NCBI RefSeq assembly: GCF_036417845.1
Contig: NC_089980.1
Location: forward strand, 54,310,501-54,374,500
DNA from: Apteryx mantelli
Lineage: Eukaryota; Chordata; Aves; Apterygiformes; Apterygidae
Reading direction: 5' to 3'
Length of the DNA: 64,000 nucleotides
Part shown: piece by piece, positions 1-13,433 of the stretch
How positions within the stretch are numbered: position 1 is the stretch's first letter
Layout: every line of letters starts with the position of its first letter
Translations under genes and position numbers: made by a program
Notes under the pieces: model-generated
Seen by the model: only the letters and a program-made list of their open reading frames with translations
Databases searched by the model: none
Told to the model about the DNA's origin: nothing

Positions 1-236
1 CTAAGAAAAAGCATCACACAATATACATAGATCCATATTTACAGAATAAATGGCAAAAGAGGAAATTAGATACAGTGACATTTATGTCCAGGCATTAACA
101 AATTAAAAGATCCCTTGTGCCGATTCAGGGATTGTTCACAGTTTGTTTAAGCAGTCCTTTTCTCTGCACATCAGTTCTGTTTGGCAAAAAAAAGCCAGCA
201 GGATGTCTCACTTGGATAAACAGATGATTGCTCTCC
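1..236 (-). other. DACT2: DACT2 3' UTR, start of, continuing off the window
   Basis: This is sequence downstream of the DACT2 stop codon on the minus strand. No AATAAA poly(A) signal is seen on that strand within these 236 bases, so the 3' UTR probably continues beyond the left edge of the window. Confidence 0.7.
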
Positions 237-2035
237 TTAAACCATGGTCATAACCTTTAGAGAGGCAGGTTGGAATCTCCTGATCTTCTTCTTCAGTGCC
301 TTTGAAGCTTTGATGCGACAGATTTTGGGAACCGGGGGAAGGGACTTGGAAGAGGCCTGGACAGACCCTGATTGTCTGACAGAAGCTTCAGGCCAAATCA
401 GCTCACTTTCATCACCCTCATCATAGTCAAGGGCAAGGCTGCTGCTGCTACTGCTGCCATCCAAATCGCTTTCGCTGGACTCACTGTCCCCAAAACAGTT
501 AGCCGTGAAATCACTGACCTCCCCTTCGCTGGTCTCTGCAATGGTGGAGTGAAAGAGAGAAGCACACTCTGCAGAGTACTCAGAGTGGTCTGACTCACTT
601 TTGGCATTAGCTCCATGGAGATGACTCTTTGAGTGAGCCCTCATACTCACAGTACGCAGGACACCAGCTCTCCTCACTGGCTGCCTTGGTGCCCTGGTAC
701 CAAAGCCACTAGAGAGGTTGGCCAAGTGGGCCTTGGCAGAGATCTCCACCGTGGATTGCCACTTGCGCTGCTTCTTCTTGGTGGCTGTGTCTATGTAAGC
801 CGCTTCGAGGGAATACTGTGCATTGGCAGAAGCCCTGTAGAGCTCTGGCCTGGATGGCACAGGGAGCAGTCTGAGCTGCGCAGGCAACAGGCTAGACTCT
901 GAGCATGACCTGCCGGTCACATCACCTGAATACGAAGGTCTCCGCACAAGGCTTTTCATTCCGTGTGGTCTTTGGGGCTGATTCCACTCAGCAGGCAGCC
1001 TGGCAGCTCCATGTAGCCCTCTTGCCTTCTCCGTGCAAAAGGCCTGCTTCCCAGGCCGGAGCACCTTTTCACTGTTCCTCCTCTTTATCTTTACTGCCTT
1101 TGTTTTGGAGCTGGCAAACTTGACCCGAACCTGGTGGGATTCTGCAGGGACGAACTGAGCATGAACAAACTCACTTCGTGCTGCTCGCTCAAGACCCCTG
1201 GTGTTAGTCAGTTTGGGATTTCCACATCTTTTGAGGGGCGGCTTTCTGGATGGGACAGGTTTAGGGTTCCAGGTGCCCAGGCTGGAGTCATCCTGGCATA
1301 GCTGTGAGCAGGACGAACTGTGCTCCTCGCTACTCTCCATTGCTTCTGCCAGAGGAGAGCCCCTTGCTGCCGACTTGGCAGGATAACAAGTATTCACAGC
1401 TGATGGCTCTGTGTCAGGTGGGGTGGACTGCTGTTCTCCATTCAGAGAGCACGCGGTCTCCTGCTGCTTGGCACATTCCCCCTCTGGCACCTCTCTCTGG
1501 AACTTCCCTTCAGCTTTGTTGCTTTCCAGAGAGCTCACTTGTTTTTCCAGCTGGCTACTGCTGCTGTTAATTTTCACTCCACTGGCGCTGGGGGTTATAA
1601 TGAGTCTCTGGTGCATTGTGGATGGCTGGCTCTTTGTCGAAACTTGCTTACTGGCATCAGCCCGATTGTTTCCTTTGCATCTCGTCAGCTGGAGTAATTT
1701 ATTGATGTAACCCCCTGGCTTGGCCTCAGTGGTTGGCCTAGTCCTAATCAAGCTGGGACCCATCATACTAGGCAGGGGTTTGCAGGGGGGAACCTGGAGG
1801 TCTGCTTCTGGGGATGACCCCACCAGGGAGAAAAGGGGGCTTTGTAAAGCCACCGCATGAAGGGGGCTTGGGTAAGGATATACATCAATGCCATTCTTGG
1901 AGACCAAATCGTTCTGGAATTTGGGGTCCATGCTGAGCAAGTGCAGTTCTCCTGTATGGCACAGAGGCAACATGGATTTGGGATCTGTCTCTTTCTGAAA
2001 TCTAGTGTCTGCTGGAATGAGTCTTTCCAAGTCAC
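237..2035 (-). CDS. DACT2: DACT2 coding exon 4 (residues 221-819) and stop
   Basis: The acceptor is TGTGTAG|GTGACTTGG; the join restores [13 protein letters not shown]. The 1,799-base terminal exon holds most of the protein: [17 protein letters not shown], the basic cluster near [12 protein letters not shown], a serine- and acid-rich stretch ([18 protein letters not shown]), and the C-terminal KVMTMV before TAA at 239-237. The open frame extends past the acceptor to 2090, but that part is intron: it lacks family similarity and would skip exons 1-3. Confidence 0.96.
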
Positions 2036-5000
2036 CTACACATTGGATGAAAATAAATAACCTAATTAAATCACAGACAATTACACTCAAGCTGGCTTAT
2101 GTTAAAAGCACTGTTTCAGTGGGATGTGCCAGCTTTTACTAAAATTGGTAGCATGAAGGAGGAAAAAAGTTTCAGTCCTCCAAGAAAACTGAATTACTTC
2201 AGAGCTTTTATTCACCTGAGCATAATGGAGATTAGAATGCCTTTTAATGCCAATGGTTAAACTCATGCATTGCAGGAAATTTAAACCGTGCTACTTAGAA
2301 GAAAATAAATCTGTGCATACAGAAAAATATTCTAGAACTTCACAGACTAACAGGAACTCAACAAAACAAACAAAAATAAGGAATTATTTTTATTTCTGAG
2401 TAGAGATGAAAAACGAATCAAGCACCAGAAAGCTTAAAGTTGAATGTCATGTAAAATTATCTAATGCAACAAATATAATTTGTTAACTCTTTCCCCTAAG
2501 ACAGGATAAAGACTTCCTCTGGCTAAGTGTCTTATTTCTTTTCACTATAACCAACCTATTCCTGAAATTTCCAGCATGCAAGCAGTTTGTGACATTGTTT
2601 TTAATGGTTAAGTCTGAATTCCAGCTCCTCCTCCAATAGCATTACCAGTCTCATGGCTTTCTCAAGCAATTCACTTGTTTTACATTCAAGGTTTTTAGAG
2701 CCTTTGATTCCAGCCAGAAATATTCAGAGGTTTTACTGAATGGCAGAAACCAGGAATGGCAAAATTCTACATGTGGATTTCTAAAAAGTCAACCTTAAAT
2801 GTGTAGAAGAGTGGAAGGAAAAATCCTTTTTTACCCTGACAGAGGAAAAGAAATTCTAAGGGTAAATACTCAGGCAGATGGAGGTTCAGTCCCTGAAGAT
2901 GGCATTTATGACTACCAGTTCAGATCTCTTAAATCCTGGAGTACCTTTGAAGTTGATGTAAGTTACACTTGTCTCCTGCCCTGCTTCATCTCAGGAGCAT
3001 TTCCTTTGCTGTGACCAAGAGCCAGATTGTGCTCTAAGAGCAGGACAGCTGTGTTAGGCCAGTGCACTATCCAAACAAGTCAACCAACAGAGCACTATGG
3101 CACTGCAATTTGATTACTTCTGGCACCAAGAGTACCGGAAGCACCATCTGTAATTAGCTTGGATTTCTCAGCATGACAGTGAAGACTGTAATGCCAACAA
3201 ACCCTCAGCTAGCTAATTTCCTCAGTGCTTCCTGCTGCCAGAGCAAACTCACACATCAGGCCCAACTAGGTAATTCATTTACAGTGACTATTTCTGTCCT
3301 ATCAGAGGAAGTTTTTGGGACACTTCAAAATTTGGAGTTGTCTGCAGTGTCCTACCTGAGGCACTTATTACAGCAAAGATCAGGATGATGATGTCTCAAA
3401 CAATGTATTTTCATAACGAAAATTCTTAAGGAAACTGTTGGCAGTGCTCTCTTTTTGCCTTGTTTTTATATACTGTGCAGCACAAAAGTTCTGTGAAAAA
3501 GAAAGAGGCTTGTTCTACCACAAACTGATTTGTTCTCGGCACTACATTAAAAGGAAAGACAAAATTCTAACCCATGTTCTAGCTCAAGATGATATATGTC
3601 TTTGCATGAGGAATCCAGACTCATTACTTTATCTACAGTGAGGCAAGAAGGGATCTAAATCAGGATTGCCAACTTTTAACAAAAAATATCTTATCCTGGT
3701 AAAAAATGAACAGGAACCCAAAAATTCAATCAAAGGAGCAGTGACTCTCAACCAGTGCAAAGGAACCAGGAAGGGCTCACAAGAATGTGCCTGCTGGGTC
3801 TCAGCAAGCCTTCCTGTTGCCACTGAAAGAAAAAGCAGTCCATTTGCACCTGGCCCAGTTACGTAGGTGGGGGACAAGCTAAGGGGAGGAAAAGAGAAGT
3901 TTCTTCCCCTCTCCAGTTGATGCTCTTCTAACATAATGTCTTGCCTCACCTCCCTGCAACATGGTCAGCTTTGCAGGAACTTTTTCTTCAGGTCTACGTG
4001 GAGACAACCACCCCTCTATTTATGGTTCTCACACTGAAGAAGCAAAGAGTTTGTAACCAGGAAGAAGGGAGAAAGTAAGAGGGGTTGATGGAGGTCTGTA
4101 CCTTCACTTCCACACCACTACTTAACATCAACTAGCATATTCTTCTGCTAGTCTATCTCCATATCCAAAATCATAAAGCCCCTGGGGTCTTAGCAAAATG
4201 TTGCAAGGCAGGAAAGTTTCTGATACAACATCAAGTCTGTAACCTGAACACAGGAGCCAGGGACCACTGAGCTCAGCTCCATCCTCAACCTCCAAGAAGC
4301 CTTGGGAACATTTTGCTGTTAGGCTGTAATTTACCACCATCACATCAGGTGTGCCTGTGCAGACAGGTACATCACATCATCCATGGCCTCTGCCTCTGCT
4401 CTAAGCAAGCCAGAGATGAACTAGCCCAGGTCCAGAAGCAGTGGAGAACATTCAGAGTGACACTATGTTTGAAACGATGTTCTCTGTGACTTCACTGTTT
4501 CTACTGTCATGCAGCTAGCTGGCTCACCATAAGAACTGCACTATCACATGGCTGCCGGTCTGAGGTCACAGAGGGACCCAAAATAAAAAAATAATATGAT
4601 GTCATTCTACAGCTGGGTAAAGAGGAAACTCAGAATATTAATGGTTTTGTCCAAAGGGATGAAGTAAATTCATGTTTGATCCAACATTAGGCTCAAAGCT
4701 GGTTCCTAGGTAGTCCATTAACCTTTGGTGTCTGTTATCCCTAACTTTACATAAGAAAAGTCTGAAAAAGGATAATATTTGAGTCCACAGTAATTTGAAT
4801 AAAGATGGTTAGGTAATAGGTATTATCATACTGATTTGACAAGTGATTGAGAAAACAGACACTAAATCTGGAAGCAGCTCTTTCTCCTGAGATTTTTATA
4901 AAATCCTTCTCAGTAGAATGTAACAGCTGTAATACTGAATTTACCTTGTACTTTCATACATCCCTGTCATTTCATGCAAATATTGAATTTTTTCTATTTC

Positions 5001-8000
5001 ATGAATAGATAAATTAAAATGATATCTAGACATTCATGACAATTTCACCTCATGCACTTAAATACTTTTGATTTCTATCTTTATTTGTCCTGTTTACTTG
5101 TTGTTGTTTAAAAGCAGCTGAGTATGAGACAAGTGAAAGTTGGACAGTATATGGTTTGGCTATGTGGTTTAATTTAATTCTCACTTTGTGTATTTAAAAT
5201 TAGTGCTGTATACTAATTACACTATTGGTGTATTAGCTTTTAAAAGTAATAACTGTGATTTTTCCCCTTCTCTTGGATGAGTATCCAGTTCTGCAGTCGA
5301 TTACCTGTGGAAACTGGCCTCGGTCGGGACCTGGCTGGAGTCCCAGAAATGTCCGTATTAACTGTAATCCAACATCCATCGCTGACATAGGTTCCCTGCT
5401 GTTGGAAGCTGGTGGTGTGCACAGTAGTTTCATCTGCAGACTTGGGTCGGTAATCAAACACACTGAGCCTTGCTTTAGGGTGTTGAGAGCTGGGCAAGAG
5501 ATTGGTGTGGGAGGAGGAGATAGACTCGCTGTACACAGAGGTGCAGGAATTGGAGAGCGAGCAAGAACCACCGTCACTCAGGTCGTAGAAGCCTGAAGAG
5601 TTAAAATAAATACGAAGATCATTATGATTTAGTGACTAAACATGCTCTGTAGAAGAAAAATGCAGAAAATAAAATAAATCTTCCTCTGCTATTTGCCACA
5701 GGTCTAGATTTATGATCATTTCCTGGGGTAACTATTGGAGAGATATACTCCAACTCAACACATTTTATTGGGTCTCTGCATATTTACTCTGGTCATGAGC
5801 CAGCACAGCATACACGTACATGCTTAATTCTGAGGTGGGATGGGGTGAAGTGCAGCACCATCACGCCTAGTTCTTCACTGGAGAACTTCTTTGGGGACTG
5901 TTATGCAACAGGTATAAAATAGGGCCATCTTATGCTGTTGTAACTTGGCTAGGTGCCAAGATTGGAAAGTAGAGCAAAACTAGCCTGCGACCAGAGCTGC
6001 CAAGCCTAAGACAGCTGGAACGTGTAAGGGCAGAGAACAGAGGCTATCTTCTCTCTCCAAGTCTTGTGACTATTGCCAATTAATCATGAAAGTTGTATTA
6101 AATAAGGCTTTTTGTAAGTTAAAGACAGGAATTTTTATTAGTCCTCTCTATATGAAGCAAACGGAGAAAAGCAAGCTGATTCCTTTGAATTATGTATATA
6201 CGCCTAATCATATTATTCTTGAACTGAAACACTTACAGAACCCTGCACTTCTTATAGCCACTATAACTATCAGCCCACAAAAATACATACACTGTTAACA
6301 TAAATTGTACTTAGGACAAATGGTTGAAAACTATTAGGAGAAGTAGTTAATGGGAAGATGTTTTATCTCTGCTCATTTTTTTTAATAACACTTCAGAAAA
6401 GTATTAATTGTTAATGTATATATACTGATGGGCATGAAATGATTTTCCTCATATCATATAAGTTTTCAAGATTCCAACAAAAATTTGTCTCACTGAAGAC
6501 TTAAGTAATTTCAAAATTCTTCTTGAAAAGAGGTATTCCTATTGTCTCACACTAGATAACAGAAACTGTTTTTAACAGATATCCTACCTATATAAGGCCA
6601 CATTTCAGCTCTCTTTGTGAATCAGACCAGAAACCTGAAACTCAGTCTCCCTCAGTCCATGAAAGCTTTAGCCAGCAAACGGCTGGGGTAGCTTTTCTCA
6701 GAGTGTTTTAATAGAGCTGTTACACTTTTTATATAAATGATCAAACATTCATTAGGCCAGAGTACAGCAGTGATATTGATCTTAAAGGCTTTAAGAGAGC
6801 TTTCTCTGATTTAAGCAGAGCACTGACTTCGATGTTGGTCTCCCTCACTTCTAGGAAGTATTCTAGTCACTTTGTCAATGGCCATTCTGCACTGGATAAG
6901 GTCTGCAATGGATTAATCAATCTGTCTCCTTCTCCTCCTCCTTCTGTTTGTGGCTAAAATGCCCATTTTCATCAAAATTTTATGTACTTTCAGAGAAAAT
7001 TTTCTGTGTGAATGAACCAGCATTTTCCAATTACATCAGCTTTGTTGGAAGACTCCCATCATCCCAATGTGCGCGCTCTGTGCCAGGTCACTACTCTCCA
7101 CCTCAGCCCATGGGCACTGTTTTTGATCAAATAATACAGGGAGTTTTGTTTAGCAGTCCACATCTTTCAGTTCTATTAGCACCATACTCCTGGCAATAAA
7201 TGACCAAATGCGCATTACCTGAGCTGGGCCGGCTGTCACTGTCCAGGTATTCACTGGAGGTCTTACTGACGTCCAGTTTCAGCTCACTTATTTGCTGGTC
7301 TAGTTGATCCAGGTGGCTTTTCAAGCCGACATCCTGTCTCCTCAAACGAGACTAATTCATAAGTTGAGGAAAGAAGGTGGAAATGAAGAATAATCACAGT
7401 TAGAATCTCAGCAGCAACTTGTGAATTCAGGCCATCTGTGCCGGACAGATTATGTGCTCATAAAATGTTTTGCTTAGCTAGGCACTGCTGCAATTGGCTC
7501 TCTTTAATGAGACTGAAATAAAGTACAAAACATGTTTCTCAGAATATATTGTCTTCTGTCTAGCTGAAGATTTTCTCAATACTTTTCATACTGGATAAAT
7601 TATTTTTACCTTCCCTTTTTGTTACACCTATGGCAGGAACTGTATCACTCTAAAGATAATGGCAGTCTTTCCCCAATTAACACATTAATGTACTCCATTT
7701 TGCCAATGCTGCAGCTGAGTGGAGAATGAGATAAACATTATGGATCGTCTGAATGCACTCTAAGACACTTGTGGTCTAAGACACCTTCTGATGAAAGGAA
7801 ACTACTGCATATAAAGCTGTCTTATGGCCACATGAAGTACAGGCAGCATACTTAATTCTGCAAACTCCTTAAGCTTTGATGACATCTCTTTATAGCTGAA
7901 TGGGTACATGGCATGAACTCTGACATCTCTTTATTTTGCTGAAAGTTTTCCTCGCATGTCTCATCGCCAGATATTTCCACACGTTTTATGCAAGCAGAAG

Positions 8001-11000
8001 ATGGTATTTGAATCTTTCTGTGAAAATTAGTGTATTTAAAATAAATGGTGTGTCAAACTCATGAATAATCCTTCAGAAGCCACCAACAAGGGCCTGTGCC
8101 TATTACAATAATTGACCAGGCTGACCTGAGAAAACGACTAGTGCAGTTGCTCCCCCCATATCTGTGCAGCCAGCTCAGAGAGGCAGATGGCCAGTCATTA
8201 GAGTACCAGCCAAACAACCATGGCTGGTTTTGGTCACAAACTTCTCACATGGCTTGGCAAATTATCTGGGCCCAAGCTTACAAAGGTATTTAGGCGACTT
8301 CTAATTATATCACACTTAACTATACATTCTACAAGACTTTCCAGAAGGGTAGTCTCTGGAAGCTAATTGTAAAGTTGTGCTCATAGACCCTGAGGGGTCA
8401 GGTTTCCATTCAGTAATGGCAAGAAAAACATGACTAAGATTTTTCTTTATGCATATATTTCAGATTTAAAAATATAAGCGTTAGTTCTAGCAGCATTTCC
8501 AACCCTGAATGTAAAAAACAAAAAAACCTGAGGTCCCTTAAACTAAAGTATCTGCAAAATTAAATGACATACAGAAAAAAATCAAAATCAGTATGTACAC
8601 ATTTTCAATTCTGCTGTCCTTGTGTTCCAATTATTCAGCTTTTAAGAGTTGCATTTTCAGGTTTATCCATTGCTATAAATAGTAAAAACAAAGAAAAGCT
8701 AAGATCCTGATGTAATGAAGAAATAATCAGAAATGAAGATTCACGGAAAAGAGAAAAAACAGATGTCATGAGGCTCACAAGACAATTTTTTTGGTTGGTG
8801 ATGCTGCCCAGAAGAATAAAAAGGTATTTCTAGCCTGCCTTGTAATTATAGAGAACTAGAGGAAAATATTAGACACAAGAAATAAAAGCCCTTTTTGTTA
8901 GTCTCACACAAAGGTAGAAAGCTTTAGACTCAATACGCTTATTACTGCTTCCTAAGAAAACAGGTAGCGATTTTCACTCTTCCTGTTTCACATAAACACA
9001 AAGCTAAGGGAGACTCAGATAAAGGAGATTTTCTATCCCATCTGAATGATGAATATATAAAGAAGTACTAAGGAGGTTATTTCCTTTATAGTGAAGAAAC
9101 AAAAACATGCCGTGCCTCCTTCAATCCCACCTACTCAGGAAATCACAAAGTTGTTTTCATGGCTGGAATTAATTGCTTAATGATTAATGTTTTGCCAGCC
9201 AATCCCTCAGTCTGTGGTTTCTGATTAATGGCAGAGAGGCCACAAGGCTCTCAGGTATTCAGAGATTATTTATTATACCTCCAGGTTCTGTCTGTGCTTT
9301 CACAGCATTTTAACCAACACAAATGATTTACATCATCATTTTTAACCCTTTTATGGTGTCCCACAGCTTTGGGTTTTCACGTTTCTGGCAGACTTCATAG
9401 CTTTGATCTTTCAGTTAACTCCTGCAATCCAAGACAATGAGTTCCCCAAACCATACTGATGACTCTTCCGGTGCGATTGCTTGAGGTTTATTGTTGTTAT
9501 TGTTCTAATAACCACACTAAGCAGTACCTAGAACAATAAACCCTAAATACACTCTTTCTCAATTCACAACATGAATTTTACATGAGACAAAACCTTGCAG
9601 GTGAAACCCTCTGTTTGCTTTGGGCAATGCAGCTGTGAAGACTTCTCTAGGCTGCATGATGCAGGGAAGGAAGAGTGCTTTCTTGCCTGAAAAAATGCAG
9701 GACCAGACTTTCAAAATCTACTTGTACTACTGATGGCATCCAGTCTTTGGAAATCCAGTTTGAGATACCTTCATGACACCTATTTTTCAGAAGGAAGAAC
9801 ACTCTTGAAAAAGTGGGTTCCTATGGGTCATCACAAATTGGCACCCCAAATGAAGACACGAGAAACCACTGGTCACGTTTGACTATTTTGCTCAACTATT
9901 AATCTCTTAAATTAAAGGGAGCCTTGACATTTATTTCTACGGGTGTAGATTAGGACCTGACAATTTTATTAATCTAATGGTATTTTGGAATGCATAAAAA
10001 ACAGCATTAATCTTAGCTAGTTTTGCACATCTAACATGTAGCCACCCTTGGGTCTTTTTTAACTGGCAGTGCAAAACAGCCAGTTGCAGATGGAAATTAA
10101 TCTCACCTATCTCAGACCCTTATCCCAGGGTAAGCTGAATGAATCCCTTCCAGAAGCATCTGTTTCTTTCCAATGAGAAAAGCTTGAATTTAGACAACTA
10201 AGTTAACTTTAATAAATATATATTTTTAAAGACACCCTGTGTTTAAGAGATGTTCTCTTCTATTTGAAACTAGTCTAAGGTGAAGAAGACCTATGCAAAA
10301 TGCAGGATACTGTTTTTTTTTCTCTCTCTCTTCAGTATAAGCTGTGTCCCTTTTCTACATTTTTACAACGTGATAAGCCACCTGAAAGCTTGTAAAACAA
10401 AAATCATTGCACTCAGATCAATATTTTATAAATAATGTTCTCTGAGGAAACAACTGAGAAATATTGAATGCTGCTGCCTTAAATATCTACCTAGTTAGAC
10501 AGTGAGAGTGTCATAGATTTCTCTCTTTGTATTAGCTTGAACTTGCATGTCTTCTTCCTCTTCTAGGCCACCATAATATGGTTTGGCCAAGAGACGAGTC
10601 TAGCATCTTTGGTAGATGGTGTTACTTAACTCTGCTTCTCCCATACAGAGTGGTCCTGCCTGGGCTGCAGTAACTTGCAGCTGTCAGAAGAGCTCCTGGC
10701 CACCAAAATGAGCCACTGGCAGAGACAAAGGAGGAGGCAGCTGAGGACAGCGGACTGCTGGGGGCAGCAAAAAGTCCGTGGCCTTGCTGCTGATGCCAGA
10801 TTTCTGGGAAGGCTGGCTGGTAGCTGTCACAGGGAAGGGATTGGGATGTTAGAGTGGCATCTGTTAGTGGTCTTTACAGCATCTGATGGCTCTCCTGTTG
10901 TTTCTGCTGATGGCACTTGACTCCCCATGATACTGCCTCCGTTCTTCTGTTTCTCTCCTTCCCATGGTAGGAGAACCTTGGCCTGACTCCTTGTCAATTT

Positions 11001-13433
11001 TGTTTCCACTGCCGAGAAGCCTCAAGTCAGCTTGGGCTGATACAGCTTCCTGATTTTATGTTGCAGGGACCAAACTTTTTCCTGAACTAAGCTAGGACCT
11101 CACTACAGCTCAGGGCTATAGCCCTGCTTGAAACTCGGTATAAGCTACACAGCAAGACAAAACTACATTTACATTGTTAATGAGTTTCTCAGTCAGAAAG
11201 CTTACAGAGCAATGATCACATATTCTATTTTCCCTGGGCCAAGAGCAACAAGAAGAAAGACGTAACACTCCAGGAGCAATGCTGTACTTCGCATTTTCAA
11301 TTGCTCTTAGTTTTAACTTAATTTTCTGTGACCATGAGCAGAATTTTCAAGGGTTTGAGTGTGACATGCTGCCCATGAGTCACTGAGTAGTTTTCAGTGT
11401 ATAGTCTCTGGGCTCCTAGAATCTGAAAACCTTTTTATCAGTTGGCTTTATTTTGCTATTAAGCAAAATCGACATCTGTACCTACTCAAGTATGTGCCTG
11501 CAAATCAGAGGTGAAAAAAACATTAGAAAGCTACCAGGTATGCCAGTCTGGAAAGTTTCCAGCAGTCACAGGTCAATTGGAGGAGCTTTTTGTCACTACT
11601 TTAAGCATTCACATGATGGCAGTTTCGCTGAAGAACCTGCCTGTAGATTTATATAGTTCTGAGTAGTACTTTTCTTCAAGCTTTTTGAACACTTCCTTCC
11701 CAGACAACCCCAGAAAACGGTGAGCCACGTTTCCCATAATTGCAGTGGCACCTACTGGTGAAATCCATCTTTTTCCAGCATGCGCTAAGGCACCCTAATT
11801 CTCATGACTCCTGCAGTTCTAAAGGCAAAATTTTAAAGGCTGGTTTCTCCCATTTTAATGGGTAGTTTCTCCCATGTCCTTGAAAGCCCATAAGGTGCCA
11901 GTAAAGTCGTGACAAACTAATCTTCTATTTTCAGATCTTATTTGAAAAAATCATATAAACAAATGAGTAATAAAAGCACAACAGCTGACAAAAAGTGAAT
12001 AGTCACTATGGTCAGAGGTCACTGGGTGTTTCTATTAACCCAGTGGCCCCAGACAGGGGATAAACGCTTTCAGTTCTTTTTTCTTTTTGTAAAAAAAAAA
12101 ATATATATATAAGTGAAGCTATTAGTTAAAAAAAATGACAGGCATTCGCTGGTGGCAAGTGACTGGCAATCCACTGGTCCTGCATTTTTTATTTTAATCA
12201 TACGCCTGCTGCTGCGTTTTCACGTGCAGTGGTTAGGTTTCCCTGAAGGTTAAAGCCAATTTTCTTTCTGAGATGCTGTCTGTTAAAACTGCAGGCAGCG
12301 AGCACATATCCCTTCTGCTTTCACACCTGATGGATAACTGATGACCGAGCCTCACATCAAGACCGGGAGGGAAAGGGCTCTGAATTAACTTTGAGTTTAC
12401 TGAAGTGTGTAATTGCCCATACTAGAGATTAAAGCCCTCTACCCTTTGATTGCGATCTCTCTTACGAAACTAGTTGCAATCCCGATGTAGATTTTTTTTC
12501 CCTCTTCTTTCACAAAAACGGGCCAGTGCCAAGCATAAGACTTCAAATACAAGGCCTGTCATTCAATTATTTTTTCTCTTTTGATCACACGGTCTGTTGC
12601 AAGAACAAAGTATTTACGGCTCACGAAACCCTTCCTGGTGGATTTCCTGCCGCTCACGCGTATCTGGTGTGCGCACACGGCCGCGCAGACCGCGGGGCGG
12701 CTCTGCGATGCGCGGTGCCCCGCTCTGCGCGCCTTTTCGGCTGCTCTCCAAGCGGCCGCCGCAGTTAAACGCTGCTCGCTTGCAAGCCCAGTACCTGCAT
12801 TACTTAAGTTAAGCATCCCCTACTTCTTGGCCCCGATGAATAAGCAACTCCTCCTCAGCGCTCCCCTTGGCACAGCGCCCTGCGCCAGCTTCACGTGCTC
12901 CTCTTCGGCGCGGACGCGCTCGGGCCAACTCCCGCGTGCCGGATCGGTGACCGTTACAACGGCCGTAACGGCGGCAGCCCCCCGCCGCGCGGCCCGGGGC
13001 GCGCCGAGGCGGCACCCTCCGGCAAAGCCCTGCCCCCGCCAACGCCGCCGCCGCCCGGAGCAGCGCTGCCTCCGGCCCGGCCCCGCGGCCGCCGCCGTGT
13101 GAGGCGGCGCCGCCCCTCGCCCGCCCCAGCACCGCGGCGCGGCCCCCGCGGGCGGCAGAGCGGCCCCGGCCCCGGCCCCGGCCCGGCCCTTACCAGCTGC
13201 TCCTTGAGGGCGCCGAGGGTGGCCTCCAGCCGGTGCTCCTTGCTGTGCGCGGGCAGCGGCTGCTCCCCGCCGCCCGCCGGCGCCCGCTGCGGCATGGCCA
13301 GGGCGGCCCGCACCAGCGCCCGCTGCTTCTCCCGCAGCACCTGGAGCTCCTGGAGGCCGGCCAGGGCCGCCTGCAGCCGCTCGCCCACCCGGCCGCGATC
13401 CCAGCCGCCCACCCGCGGCGCCCCCAGCAGCAT
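237..13433 (-). CDS. DACT2: DACT2 (Dapper homolog 2), four coding exons, complete CDS
   Basis: Coding exons are 13433-13194, 7351-7219, 5592-5305 and 2035-237. All introns are GT/AG. The exons sum to 2,460 bases, an open frame of 819 residues plus stop; human DACT2 is about 774. Seen: a leucine-rich coiled coil (about residues 15-45 and 70-107) with [16 protein letters not shown]; the Dapper hallmark [19 protein letters not shown] (about 117-135); [16 protein letters not shown] (about 272-287); a basic stretch [50 protein letters not shown]; and the C-terminal PDZ ligand KVMTMV (814-819). Known of the family: Dapper proteins are cytoplasmic/nuclear adaptors that bind the Dishevelled PDZ domain and tune Wnt signalling. 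DACT2 also promotes lysosomal degradation of TGF-beta/Nodal type I receptors. KVMTMV and the N-terminus match human DACT2 better than DACT1 or DACT3. Start chosen: first in-frame ATG, A at -3, aligned with the human N-terminus. Confidence 0.97.
2036..5304 (-). other. DACT2: DACT2 intron 3
   Basis: A 3.27-kb AT-rich intron with donor GTAATC and acceptor TGTGTAG. No further exon, repeat family or RNA gene was recognised. The short open frames inside it show no family motif. Confidence 0.85.
5305..5592 (-). CDS. DACT2: DACT2 coding exon 3 (residues 125-221)
   Basis: The acceptor is CTTCAG|GCTTC and the donor CACAG|GTAATC. The exon is 288 bases, exactly 96 codons, and is symmetric in phase, so skipping it would keep the frame. 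It encodes [20 protein letters not shown], then [15 protein letters not shown], and ends RPRPVSTG. These match the DACT2 family, including the VDETTV/ADETTV motif. Confidence 0.94.
5593..7218 (-). other. DACT2: DACT2 intron 2
   Basis: A 1.63-kb intron with donor GTAATG and acceptor CTTCAG. Nothing else was recognised in it. Confidence 0.85.
7219..7351 (-). CDS. DACT2: DACT2 coding exon 2 (residues 81-125)
   Basis: The acceptor is TTAG|TCTCG and the donor TCAG|GTAATG. The 133-base exon encodes [20 protein letters not shown], then ISELKLDV and SDSRPSS. It carries the second half of the leucine zipper and the start of the serine-rich Dapper hallmark. It ends after the first base of the Gly codon that exon 3 completes. 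Confidence 0.95.
7352..13193 (-). other. DACT2: DACT2 intron 1
   Basis: A 5.84-kb intron. Its first about 550 bases (12,640-13,193) belong to the CpG island and begin, just after the donor, with a G-rich GGGGCC-type tract. The rest is AT-rich and includes a CT run near 10,320 and an AT run near 12,100. No exon of another gene was recognised. Confidence 0.85.
13162..13189 (-). repeat. Short (GGGGCC)3 tract just inside DACT2 intron 1
   Basis: Three GGCCCC units and two GGCCC units (plus strand) lie within 32 bases of the exon 1 donor site. On the sense strand, intron 1 therefore opens with GTAAGG followed by a run of G-tracts able, in principle, to form a G-quadruplex. Confidence 0.85.
13194..13433 (-). 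CDS. DACT2: DACT2 coding exon 1 (residues 1-80)
   Basis: The exon runs from ATG (13433-13431, context ACC-ATG) to the donor CTG|GTAAGG at 13193. It encodes [20 protein letters not shown] at its start and GALKEQL at its end, and stops in phase 0. The leucine-rich part begins the coiled coil that Dapper proteins use to dimerise. It is very GC-rich because it lies inside the CpG island. The reading frame has no stop for about 200 codons upstream of the ATG, but it also has no other ATG. Confidence 0.93.
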
